From assembly GCA_021647765.1 (NCBI GenBank), contig JAKIUD010000019.1, positions 1 through 48,222 on the forward strand: a DNA stretch of 48,222 nt. The letters are read 5' to 3'. Shown in pieces: positions 26,594 through 33,450 of the stretch; within the stretch, counting starts at the first letter, position 1; each line of letters starts with the position of its first letter. Source of the stretch: Desulfuromusa sp. (lineage in GTDB: Bacteria > Desulfobacterota > Desulfuromonadia > Desulfuromonadales > Geopsychrobacteraceae). The position numbers were made by a program, and so were the translations under genes. A model generated the notes under the pieces. That model did not search any database and had not been told where the DNA came from. It saw only the letters and a list, made by a program, of their open reading frames with translations.

Positions 26594-26905
26594 ATGAAAC
26601 GTAAAATTTTCCTGTGTTTGTTGCTGATCTTGATCCCTGCCGCTTTGCTGGCCGCTACTGATCCAGCTAAAAACAAACAGCAGCAAGGAGAACCGCAAAT
26701 CAAGGAGCTTTCGGGGATGTCAATTGTTGGTAACGATGAAGCCCCGAAATCTCTTTATATCGTTCCCTGGAAAAGTTCAGAAATTGGTGTAGAGACCAGT
26801 TTGGGGATGATGTTGAACAAAGACGCCGTTCCGCTAGATCGGGACGTTTTTAAAAGACAGCTGGACTTCTACGAAGTCAGCACCACGAAAAAATCTGGGA
26901 GGTAA
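26594..26905 (+). CDS. Small conserved secreted protein of the machine operon
   Basis: A 103-residue protein. ATG 26594 is chosen because AGAAGGA (26579-26585) lies 8 bases upstream and the product begins with a clear signal peptide (MKRKIFLCLLLILIPAALLA). An in-frame ATG at 26519 would overlap the previous gene and lack a ribosome site. The mature ~83 residues contain SIVGNDEAPKSLYIVPWKSS and PLDRDVFKRQLDFYE, which look like a conserved core. I recall similar short proteins just before ExbB-like genes in comparable operons but cannot name the family. It ends 5 bases before the channel gene. A periplasmic accessory of the motor is the simplest guess. Confidence 0.72.
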   Translation: MKRKIFLCLLLILIPAALLAATDPAKNKQQQGEPQIKELSGMSIVGNDEAPKSLYIVPWKSSEIGVETSLGMMLNKDAVPLDRDVFKRQLDFYEVSTTKKSGR

Positions 26906-26910
26906 AAGAA

Positions 26911-27564
26911 ATGGAAAGTATCTATGCAATTGTTGGTTTTTTTCAGAAGGGTGGAATGTTCATGTACCCGATACTGCTTGTATTGGCGGTCGGGATGGCC
27001 ATCGCAGTCGAGCGTTGGATCCAGTTGAGCCGAACCCGCAACGAAAATCGTAAAATGTGGATTCGGGTACAGCCAGTACTCGTCAAAGGTGAGTTTGACA
27101 GCGCGCGAAAAATTGTCGACAAGGACAAGTCAACTATCGCACAGATGCTCTCAATGGGATTGGCACGTCAGGGCGCGGTCAGACGTCGCGAGGATATCGA
27201 GATTGCCATGGAAGAGAGTATGATGGAGATCATTCCTCAACTGGAAAAGCGGACTCCTTACGTCGGTTTACTCTCGAACATTGCTACCTTATTGGGACTT
27301 CTTGGAACCATCATGGGTCTGATCGAAGCATTTACTGCTGTAGCCAATGCGAATCCTGCCGAGAAAGCTGACATGCTTTCAGCCAGTATCTCGGTGGCTA
27401 TGAATACGACGGCATTCGGACTCATGGTTGCTATTCCACTGTTACTTATACATGCCAAACTGACTTCAACGACAGGACAAATTGTCGACAGTCTGGAGAT
27501 GGCATCAGTCAAGGCGCTGAACAGTATTTCCAGCTTCAGCAAGCGCCAGAACCCGATGAGCTGA
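26911..27564 (+). CDS. MotA/TolQ/ExbB-type proton channel protein (AglR-like)
   Basis: A 217-residue inner-membrane protein with the TolQ/ExbB layout: span 1 at ~18-36, a cytoplasmic segment, then spans 2 and 3 at ~118-142 and ~160-183. The channel-lining Thr residues are present in LGLLGTIMGLIEAF and SVAMNTTAFGLMVAIP. Proteins of this class form a pentamer around two ExbD/TolR-type helices and convert proton flow into motion or force. Two ExbD-type genes follow directly (2-base gap, then a 4-base overlap) and a TonB-like gene after them, completing a motor module. Two different ExbD partners plus an AgmX-type protein make it more like AglR of the gliding motor than ExbB of iron uptake. Confidence 0.92.
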   Translation: MESIYAIVGFFQKGGMFMYPILLVLAVGMAIAVERWIQLSRTRNENRKMWIRVQPVLVKGEFDSARKIVDKDKSTIAQMLSMGLARQGAVRRREDIEIAMEESMMEIIPQLEKRTPYVGLLSNIATLLGLLGTIMGLIEAFTAVANANPAEKADMLSASISVAMNTTAFGLMVAIPLLLIHAKLTSTTGQIVDSLEMASVKALNSISSFSKRQNPMS

Positions 27565-27566
27565 TT

Positions 27567-28064
27567 ATGGCCAGACGACATCAAAGTAGACGACATAGGG
27601 GTATGAAGGAGAATCCTGAGCTGGATATCACCTCTTTTCTGAACCTGATGGTTATCCTGATCCCATTTCTGCTCATCAGTGCAGTGTTTTCACAGGTGAC
27701 GATCCTGGAGTTGAATGTGCCAACTTCAGCTGGAGGTTCGGGAGTATCCAAGCCGAATTACACGATTGAAGTCATTGTCCGGAAGGCTGGATTGGAACTT
27801 GGTAACGGAGTCAGTGTTGTTGCTGCGATGCCAAAGAAAGATGGTCAGTATGATCTTGAGCAACTGTCTGCAATGCTCATCCGTCTGAAAAATGATTATC
27901 CAGAAAAGGACGATGCAACCATTTTGATGGAACCAGATATCGAGTATGACACGCTGATTACAATTATGGATAGAGTCAGAGAAACCCAACTGTCAAGTGA
28001 AAACAATGAAGATATGCAGAAGTTGGTGCTCTTTCCCTTAATATCAATTGGAGATGCGCCATGA
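27567..28064 (+). CDS. ExbD/TolR-type subunit with Asn at the channel Asp position
   Basis: A 165-residue protein: a basic cytoplasmic N-terminus, one membrane span (~20-42), then a periplasmic domain. Aligned by eye, LDITSFLNLMVILIPFLL corresponds to INVTPFIDVMLVLLIIFM of E. coli ExbD. The proton-carrying Asp25 of ExbD is thus replaced by Asn26. The rest of the signature (T-S/P-F and the M after it) is conserved, so this looks like a genuine substitution and not a poor alignment. The codon at that site is AAC. The neighbouring paralogue keeps Asp27. It starts 2 bases after the channel gene and overlaps the next by 4 bases. It could be a structural half of a heterodimer within the motor. Confidence 0.9.
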   Translation: MARRHQSRRHRGMKENPELDITSFLNLMVILIPFLLISAVFSQVTILELNVPTSAGGSGVSKPNYTIEVIVRKAGLELGNGVSVVAAMPKKDGQYDLEQLSAMLIRLKNDYPEKDDATILMEPDIEYDTLITIMDRVRETQLSSENNEDMQKLVLFPLISIGDAP

Positions 28065-28555
28065 GAGATAGTAGACGGATCAGACGCATGGAGCGAAGCA
28101 GAAAGAAATTACCGGGTTTGAACCTGACCTCGCTGATGGATGTATTCACAATCCTGGTTTTTTTCCTGCTGGCTAACTCTTCTTCAAGTGAAGTTCTGGC
28201 AACTCCCAAAATGATCAAATTACCCAGCTCTGTGGTGGAGGTCAAGCCGAGAGAAACTGTGGTGATTATGGTCAGCCCCGAGACGGTACTGGTTCAGGGC
28301 GTAGCGGTCATTGATACATCCGATTTATTTGTATCCCCAAATGGTTTAATTCCGGAGATTACTGAGCGACTAAGTCAGCTCGAACGCAATATTATCGGGA
28401 TAAGCACCAAGGAAATTATAGAAAGCAAGGAAATTACTGTTCTTGCAGACAAAACAATTCCATTTCGGGTGCTGAAAAAAATAATGTTAACCTGTACGGC
28501 TTCTGGATACGGGAAGATCTCTCTTGCAGTTATCCGGAAAGCCGCGCAAAATTGA
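28061..28555 (+). CDS. ExbD/TolR-type subunit with intact channel Asp
   Basis: A 164-residue protein: a very basic N-terminus (MRDSRRIRRMERSRKK), a single span near 20-42 and a periplasmic domain of ~120 residues. The proton-accepting Asp27 is in NLTSLMDVFTILVFFLL, matching the ExbD/TolR consensus. It overlaps the preceding ExbD-like gene (ATGA) and the following TonB-like gene (TTGA), so the motor module is translationally coupled. Two consecutive ExbD-type genes after one ExbB-type gene recall the AglR-AglQ-AglS arrangement of the gliding motor. Here this subunit, unlike its partner, should be able to carry protons. Confidence 0.92.
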   Translation: MRDSRRIRRMERSRKKLPGLNLTSLMDVFTILVFFLLANSSSSEVLATPKMIKLPSSVVEVKPRETVVIMVSPETVLVQGVAVIDTSDLFVSPNGLIPEITERLSQLERNIIGISTKEIIESKEITVLADKTIPFRVLKKIMLTCTASGYGKISLAVIRKAAQN

Positions 28556-30027
28556 TTGGAAATTCCGTGGATACTTCTATTTTATCTCAGGAATTAGAAC
28601 CCCTGAATGCGCAGATAGAACAACTTCAGACAACAGTTATAAAGCTTGAAGATGAACTGCGGGTTGTAGAAGAAGAGCTTGGGTCTTTTGCAATAGATCA
28701 ACAGCATTTTGATATCTTGCAAGATGCCTGTAATGCTATTGACAAGCTGCAAGAGCTGGATGCTGGTAAACTTTTCTGGGATGGCCTGCCGGAGGGGGTA
28801 GATACTTCCGGACACAGCACCCGATTACGGGCTCGTATTGCCGCTTTCAGTGAAGAGACCCGGGATATTAAGGAAAAACGGGAGACTCTACAAAAAGAAA
28901 TTGATCAGCATCTGGGTCTCCTTGACTATTACTTTGATGAGGTTCAACAGGCACAAGAACAGGCACAGCGGCGCCAGGAAGAATTTGTCATCGAGCGGGA
29001 ACTAACCTCCCTCCCGTATCGAGCCATGCTTATGCCCTGGGCTAAAGAAGTTGAGAGTGAAAAGCGCTTTCGACAATCTCTGCTGGTTTCGATGTTTTGG
29101 AGCCTTCTTCTTTGTATCGCTATCTCTTGGGTCACTGTCCCGATACCGGATCGTGCCAATCTCATTATTGAGGTTCCAGCACGGATGGCCATGCTCCTCA
29201 AGCAGGAGCCGCCCATACCAATGCCTGCACCAGTTGTAGTTCCGGAGAAGCAGAAGACTCCGGATAAAGTAGAGTCAGAAAAAAAGACACCAGAGCATCT
29301 GAAGAAAAAAATTGACACTAAAAAGATCTCTAAAAAGAAACCAACCAAAGCAAAATCCGCTGGAGGTGGAACCAGGGTTGCGAAGAAAAAAACTGAGAAT
29401 ATAGGTGTCCTGGCATTCAAAAGCAGCTTTTCTGATTTAATGGACAAGGTTCCAGTTGCTAAACTTGGAGCCGAAGCGAAGATCAATTCGAAGATTCCTG
29501 GTCAGGCCGTAGCACAGCGCTCATTGGTGACAAAGCAGGTAAAAGGGGGGAGCAGCAAGGGGATCAGTAATTATGCTGTAAGCCGGAACCTTGGCAACGG
29601 TGGAACTGGCGGCGGTAGTGGCTACGGTAATGCCGGGCAGATTGGTGGCGTTGGAACTGGCAAAATTGAAAGTGCCATGGCGGGTTTAACCGAAGAAGCT
29701 GGTCGTCCACTAAGTGAAGGTATGGGGGCAGGTCGGACTGACGAAGAAATCCAGATTGTTTTTGATCGATACAAGGCAACTCTCTATCGAATTTACAATA
29801 GGGAATTGCGTAAAAATCCAACTTTACGCGGAAAATTACTCTTGCGACTGACTATAGAACCGGGTGGGGAAGTCTCTCTGTGTGAAAAAGTTGGCGCGAC
29901 AGATTTAGCTTCACCTGAACTGGTGAACAGAATCATCGCTCGGGTGAAAAAATTTAATTTCGGATCAAAGGATGATGTGCCACCAATTACGTTTACCTAT
30001 CCGATTGATTTTTTACCGGCAGGATAG
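28552..30027 (+). CDS. TonB-like protein with AgmX/PglI C-terminal domain
   Basis: A 491-residue protein from TTG 28552; GTG 28567 is an alternative start 5 codons downstream with a weak GGA site. Unlike ordinary TonB, it has ~175 cytoplasmic residues that are mostly predicted coiled coil (LNAQIEQLQTTVIKLEDELR). A single span follows at ~178-197. Next come a Pro-rich stretch (~213-235), a Lys-rich stretch (~237-275), a Gly-rich stretch (~333-370), and a C-terminal domain from ~398 with FDRYKATLYRIYNRELRKNP and LLLRLTIEPGGEVSLCEKVG. The C-terminal pattern is that of the AgmX/PglI C-terminal family, first named in Myxococcus gliding proteins. It should transmit energy from the channel across the periplasm to outer-membrane components. 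It is the last gene of the array; a MITE and a terminator follow. Confidence 0.88.
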   Translation: MIGNSVDTSILSQELEPLNAQIEQLQTTVIKLEDELRVVEEELGSFAIDQQHFDILQDACNAIDKLQELDAGKLFWDGLPEGVDTSGHSTRLRARIAAFSEETRDIKEKRETLQKEIDQHLGLLDYYFDEVQQAQEQAQRRQEEFVIERELTSLPYRAMLMPWAKEVESEKRFRQSLLVSMFWSLLLCIAISWVTVPIPDRANLIIEVPARMAMLLKQEPPIPMPAPVVVPEKQKTPDKVESEKKTPEHLKKKIDTKKISKKKPTKAKSAGGGTRVAKKKTENIGVLAFKSSFSDLMDKVPVAKLGAEAKINSKIPGQAVAQRSLVTKQVKGGSSKGISNYAVSRNLGNGGTGGGSGYGNAGQIGGVGTGKIESAMAGLTEEAGRPLSEGMGAGRTDEEIQIVFDRYKATLYRIYNRELRKNPTLRGKLLLRLTIEPGGEVSLCEKVGATDLASPELVNRIIARVKKFNFGSKDDVPPITFTYPIDFLPAG

Positions 30028-30067
30028 ATAACGGTTTGCGGTCTCGTAAAAATGGTAGGCTACTTTT

Positions 30068-30198
30068 GAGCCTCTTGTAAAGGTCGTCATCCTCGTGAAA
30101 ACGGGGATCCCGTTTTTTGACGAACCCAGAAAACCTCTGGATTCCCGCCTGCGCGGGAATGACGGTCACTGGACTTTAAAAAGTTTTGCAAGAGCCTC
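30068..30198 (+). repeat. MITE-like repeat, family 1, copy B
   Basis: 131 bp from GAGCCTCTTGTAAAGG to GTTTTGCAAGAGCCTC. It contains TCCTCGTGAAAACGGGGATCCCGTTTTTTGACG and the CTGGATTCCCGCCTGCGCGG palindrome. It has the same length as copy A in opposite orientation and lies 40 bases after the operon's last gene. Confidence 0.88.
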
Positions 30199-30220
30199 TT
30201 TTGACTGGTATTTTTTACTA

Positions 30221-30247
30221 AAGCTCCGGCTGAAACCGGAGCTTTTC
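30221..30247. terminator. Bidirectional terminator between the machine operon and glnQ
   Basis: AAGCTCCGG-CTGAAA-CCGGAGCTT forms a 9-bp stem followed by TTTTCATT on the plus strand. On the minus strand it is followed by TAGTAAAAAA, which is less U-rich. It ends just before the stop of the convergent glnQ. Confidence 0.8.
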
Positions 30248-30248
30248 A

Positions 30249-30983
30249 TTACAAGACCTGTCGGAGGAATAATTTAGCGCGTTCCTCTTGTGGTTCGGTG
30301 AAAAAGTGTTCCGGCGTCCCTTCTTCAACCAACTTGCCGTAATCCATGAACAGAACTCGATCAGCAACCTCTCGGGCAAAGCCCATCTCGTGAGTGACAA
30401 CCACCATGGTCATTCCTTCGCGAGCAAGCTGCTTCATAACTTCCAGAACCTCGCCGACCATTTCCGGATCCAGGGCGCTGGTTGGTTCATCAAATAACAT
30501 GACCTTTGGATCCATAGCGAGTGCACGGGCGATAGCGACCCGTTGCTGCTGACCGCCGGAAAGTTGACTGGGATAATTTGATTCTTTTTCTGGAATGCCA
30601 ACTTTATCAAGGAGAGCCCGGCCTTTTTTCTCGGCCTCTTTACGGCTCCGTTTGCGCACCTTCATTTGTGCCAAGACAAGATTTTCGAGAACTGTTTTGT
30701 GGGGAAACAGGTTAAATTGTTGAAACACCATTCCGACTTCACGGCGCACTTTGTTCATATCGGTTTTACGGTTGGCAAGATCAATCCCATCAATATGAAC
30801 GTGTCCGGCAGTCAAGGGTTCCAGTCCATTCAAACAACGTAGATAGGTTGACTTTCCAGAGCCGGAAGGACCAATGACAACGACAACTTCGCCCGATTTG
30901 ATGTGGGTTGTAATGCCATCTACGGCACGTACTACTTGATCACGAACAACAAATATTTTTTCTAAATCAACAGTTTTAATCAC
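30249..30983 (-). CDS. glnQ: Polar amino acid ABC transporter, ATP-binding protein
   Basis: A 244-residue cytoplasmic ATPase of the GlnQ/HisP type. Walker A GPSGSGKST lies near residues 38-46, the Q-loop is in VGMVFQQFNLFPHKTVLENL, the ABC signature is LSGGQQQRV, Walker B is VMLFDEP, and the switch His is in VVVTHEMGFAREVADRV. The NLFPHKTVLEN sequence is typical of the polar amino acid subfamily. Its start overlaps the permease gene by 8 bases. With the permease and binding protein upstream it forms an importer powered by ATP. The substrate (glutamine, glutamate, or another polar amino acid) cannot be decided from sequence, so the symbol follows the best-known family member. Confidence 0.9.
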   Translation of the reverse strand: MIKTVDLEKIFVVRDQVVRAVDGITTHIKSGEVVVVIGPSGSGKSTYLRCLNGLEPLTAGHVHIDGIDLANRKTDMNKVRREVGMVFQQFNLFPHKTVLENLVLAQMKVRKRSRKEAEKKGRALLDKVGIPEKESNYPSQLSGGQQQRVAIARALAMDPKVMLFDEPTSALDPEMVGEVLEVMKQLAREGMTMVVVTHEMGFAREVADRVLFMDYGKLVEEGTPEHFFTEPQEERAKLFLRQVL

Positions 30984-31938
30984 TGACTGCTAGCCTCCGC
31001 TCAATCCAGGCAACCACTTGAGATAAACTAAATGTTAGTATCAGGTAGAGAAATGCCACGACGAACCAAATTTCAAAGACCGCAAAAGTTGACGTAATAA
31101 CTTCACGACCACTTTTGGTCAAGTCGGTAATGGCAATAACTGAAACCAGCGATGAATCTTTAATCAGACTGATAAATTGCCCGGCCAATGGGGGCAGAGT
31201 CCGTTTAAAAGCCTGCGGTAAGATAATGTAGATCATCGCCTGTGGAACATTCATACCAAGTGAGCGGGCAGCTTCCATCTGTCCCTTGGGAATCGACTGA
31301 ATTCCGGCACGGATAATCTCGGCAACATATGCCCCGGCAAAGATACCCAGAGCAAAAATACCGGAGGGGAGCCTGCCAATATTGAGAACTGTTCCGAGGA
31401 AGAAGTAGAAGATAAACAGTTGAACCAGCAGGGGCGTTCCGCGAATGATTTCTATATAGGTGATAGATAATTGCCGCAGAGTTAAATTTTGTGATACTCG
31501 ACATAGGCCAGTGACGACCCCGATAACCAGACCGATAACGCTGGCAACAGCAGATATCCATAGTGTCACCCAAAGTCCGTGAGCCAAAGGGCCGGCCTTC
31601 CACTCTCGGGTTGAGCCAACGGTATCACCTTCCATCAGATATTCATCGACTGAAACATTGGCCGTCTCCGTGTCAATGATAAATGAGCTGGTCTCGCCAC
31701 TGATAGCGTTTTTAACTGTTACGGTGGTCAAGTCCCCTTTTTTGTCGATTTTAGTTATGAGTCCATCAAAGTCGACCGTTTTTATGTCTTCACTGTGGTA
31801 AGCAAAGTATTGAGGCACTCGATTCCAGCGCCAGGTATAGTCAATTCGCTTTGTCGCAATCCAGAGGCCTGCAACTATTCCCAACAGGACTAAAATTGTT
31901 AAGGATCTCCATAACCAGTTTTTAAGGTAACTATTCAC
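30976..31938 (-). CDS. glnP: Polar amino acid ABC transporter, permease protein
   Basis: A 320-residue inner-membrane permease, starting at GTG 31938. The C-terminal ~200 residues are a standard HisM/GlnP permease with YIEIIRGTPLLVQLFIFYFF and the EAA loop EAARSLGMNVPQAMIYIILP that contacts the ATPase. The N-terminus is unusual for GlnP: a first span at ~10-28, then ~95 mostly hydrophilic residues with beta-like pattern (KRIDYTWRWNRVPQYFAYHS) before the permease core. Such an insert would lie in the periplasm and might help dock the binding protein. It overlaps glnQ by 8 bases. A terminator hairpin separates it from the binding-protein gene upstream. Confidence 0.9.
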   Translation of the reverse strand: MNSYLKNWLWRSLTILVLLGIVAGLWIATKRIDYTWRWNRVPQYFAYHSEDIKTVDFDGLITKIDKKGDLTTVTVKNAISGETSSFIIDTETANVSVDEYLMEGDTVGSTREWKAGPLAHGLWVTLWISAVASVIGLVIGVVTGLCRVSQNLTLRQLSITYIEIIRGTPLLVQLFIFYFFLGTVLNIGRLPSGIFALGIFAGAYVAEIIRAGIQSIPKGQMEAARSLGMNVPQAMIYIILPQAFKRTLPPLAGQFISLIKDSSLVSVIAITDLTKSGREVITSTFAVFEIWFVVAFLYLILTFSLSQVVAWIERRLAVSD

Positions 31939-32009
31939 TTTAACTGACTTTCTCTGCTTAAGGATCAGGTTAAATCTATTTGTAAAAGATAATGCAAATA
32001 AAAAAAACG

Positions 32010-32045
32010 TAAAAAAACGGAGAATGCCAGCTACAGCATTCTCCG
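32010..32045 (-). terminator. Intercistronic terminator between binding-protein and permease genes
   Basis: On the minus strand CGGAGAATGC-TGTAGCTG-GCATTCTCCG forms a 10-bp stem followed by a run of T (32011-32017). It lies after the binding-protein gene and before the permease gene. Partial readthrough would give more binding protein than membrane components, a common design for ABC importers. Confidence 0.85.
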
Positions 32046-32059
32046 TTGAACACTATCAA

Positions 32060-32863
32060 TTATTTTTGGATTTGCCTCAACCAGGCATCACTCTGGATCC
32101 ACTTGGCATAAATTTTGGCATAAGTTCCATCACTTTTGACTTGAGCCATATAATTATTCAGCCAGTTCAAGAAGTCATGGTTACCACGACGAACAGCCCA
32201 ACCTAATGGCTCATAGGTAAATGGCTGGTTAAGATAGGTCAGTTTGCCTTCGCTTTTTTGCTTGTAGGCAATTTCCATGTAGGGGAGGTCATAGACAAAT
32301 GCATCGATCTTGCCGTTAACCAGATCAGTGATTCCCTCAGCTTCGGTATCGAAAGAGATGTAAGTACAATTGGGGATCAACCTTTTTGTCGCTTTTTCTC
32401 CCGTGGTACCAAGTTTGGAACCAACCTTGTATTTTTTATTGTTGAGATCTTTGTATGATTTAACCGCATCTGCAATCTCATTTTTAATCAGGATCGTTTG
32501 TCCAATAACAATATAGGGATCCGCAAAATTAACTTTCAGGTTTCTTTCTTGGGTGACCGTCATACCGCTCATGATCATGTCATATTTTTTTGTCAACAGT
32601 GCGGGGATAATACCATCCCAAGCGGTATTGACCAACTCAAGCTTCACCCCCATGGCCTTGGCAATTCCTTTAGCCATATCGACATCAAAACCAATAATTT
32701 CACCTTTTTGGTTGGTCATTTCAAACGGCATATATCCAGGTTCCATACCAACACGCAAGACACCACGATCCTGGATTTCATCCAAGGTGTCCGCACTGAC
32801 AATACCAGGAAGCACAACACACAGAGCTAACAGACAGGCAAGTACAATTTTTACACGTTTCAT
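32060..32863 (-). CDS. glnH: Polar amino acid ABC transporter, periplasmic binding protein
   Basis: A 267-residue protein with a signal peptide (MKRVKIVLACLLALCVVLPG, cleavage near ADTLDEI at ~24). The family-3 solute-binding fold is shown by RGVLRVGMEPGYMPFEM, IIGFDVDMAKGIAKAMG and the YDMIMSGMTVTQERNLKVNF region, where Arg and Asp residues contact the amino acid backbone. It delivers the substrate to the permease downstream and is separated from it by a terminator, so it is probably the most abundant product. A conventional AGGAGGAG ribosome site (near 32869-32876 on the minus strand) precedes the ATG. Exact ligand is unknown. Confidence 0.9.
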   Translation of the reverse strand: MKRVKIVLACLLALCVVLPGIVSADTLDEIQDRGVLRVGMEPGYMPFEMTNQKGEIIGFDVDMAKGIAKAMGVKLELVNTAWDGIIPALLTKKYDMIMSGMTVTQERNLKVNFADPYIVIGQTILIKNEIADAVKSYKDLNNKKYKVGSKLGTTGEKATKRLIPNCTYISFDTEAEGITDLVNGKIDAFVYDLPYMEIAYKQKSEGKLTYLNQPFTYEPLGWAVRRGNHDFLNWLNNYMAQVKSDGTYAKIYAKWIQSDAWLRQIQK

Positions 32864-32925
32864 TGTTTCTCCTCCTCATTCAAATTAATAGGAAAACTAA
32901 GCCGATTCAATCGGCAGGATAAAAC

Positions 32926-33090
32926 TCAATAGGATTTTCCTTCATCCAATAGTTCAGATATCATCATCTGAGTATTGCACTTGGGGCAGAGAGGTAAGTC
33001 GTCGACAGGCAAGTAGATAATTTCCGTGTAACGGCACTTGGGGCAGATGACCTCGACTGGCTCTTTTTTGTGGTGATCCGGCCGATCCAT
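32926..33090 (-). CDS. Small zinc-ribbon protein
   Basis: A 54-residue protein starting at ATG 33088-33090, chosen because GAGGAG lies a few bases upstream (GATCGAGGAGAGAGT then ATG). An in-frame upstream start at 33180 adds 30 residues with no ribosome site. Two CPKC motifs (EVICPKCRYTE and LPLCPKCNTQM) separated by about 19 residues form a predicted zinc ribbon. The rest is charged. It lies 62 bases before the amino acid binding-protein gene on the same strand, so cotranscription is possible. The family is unknown to me; a regulatory or metal-binding role would be guesswork. Confidence 0.7.
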   Translation of the reverse strand: MDRPDHHKKEPVEVICPKCRYTEIIYLPVDDLPLCPKCNTQMMISELLDEGKSY

Positions 33091-33135
33091 ACTCTCTCCT
33101 CGATCAATAAAAGACATTGTTTTCACATCTCTTCG

Positions 33136-33165
33136 CTTATACCATAGTGCCTTCATGATAAACAA
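33136..33165 (-). promoter_or_regulatory. Candidate promoter for the zinc-ribbon gene and amino acid importer
   Basis: On the minus strand TTGTTT is followed after 18 bases by TGG-TATAAG, an extended -10-like box. It lies about 45 bases before the zinc-ribbon start codon. By eye only. Confidence 0.4.
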
Positions 33166-33377
33166 GAGACTTAAAAACATTGTTTGAATTTATATCGCTG
33201 TGAATAATATCCACAAAAATAAATAAACGCATTAATCTAATCAAACACTTCTCGTTAGGCCTGTTTTTGCAGGCTTCGCCCAGGATGTAACTTGTCTCGT
33301 TGACCATGAAAGCTCTTTTTTGGGTCATTGAGGGAGCATGGGATAATCTATATCAGAGTTTGGGCTGCCCTTTATTC

Positions 33378-33407
33378 TTTACAAAACAGAGCACACAAGC
33401 CTAGTAT
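33378..33407 (+). promoter_or_regulatory. Candidate sigma70-like promoter for lepA
   Basis: TTTACA (33378-33383) and TAGTAT (33402-33407) are separated by 18 bases. The predicted transcript would start about 35 bases before the lepA ATG. By eye only. Confidence 0.4.
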
Positions 33408-33450
33408 GCAAGGTTGTTTAATCCTCTATCAAAAGAAGAACTGACGCCGC

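Larger units (their letters stand above)
33091..33450. other. Divergent intergenic region before lepA
   Basis: No gene seen. It holds the candidate minus-strand promoter at 33136-33165 and the plus-strand promoter at 33378-33407. A small GCCTG-TTTTT-GCAGGC hairpin lies near 33259 with no U-run. No MITE copy is present. Confidence 0.6.

Noticed and set aside
26911..28555. Motor genes as the Tol-Pal system
   Set aside because: No tolB, pal or ybgF gene and two consecutive ExbD-type genes; the TonB-like protein is not TolA-like.
26911..30027. Motor genes as an ordinary TonB-ExbB-ExbD iron-uptake set
   Set aside because: No TonB-dependent receptor or iron-regulated site nearby; two ExbD-type subunits and an AgmX/PglI-type domain point to a different machine.
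33259..33274. GCCTG-TTTTT-GCAGGC hairpin as a terminator or small RNA
   Set aside because: Short stem with no U-run in either direction and no conserved context.
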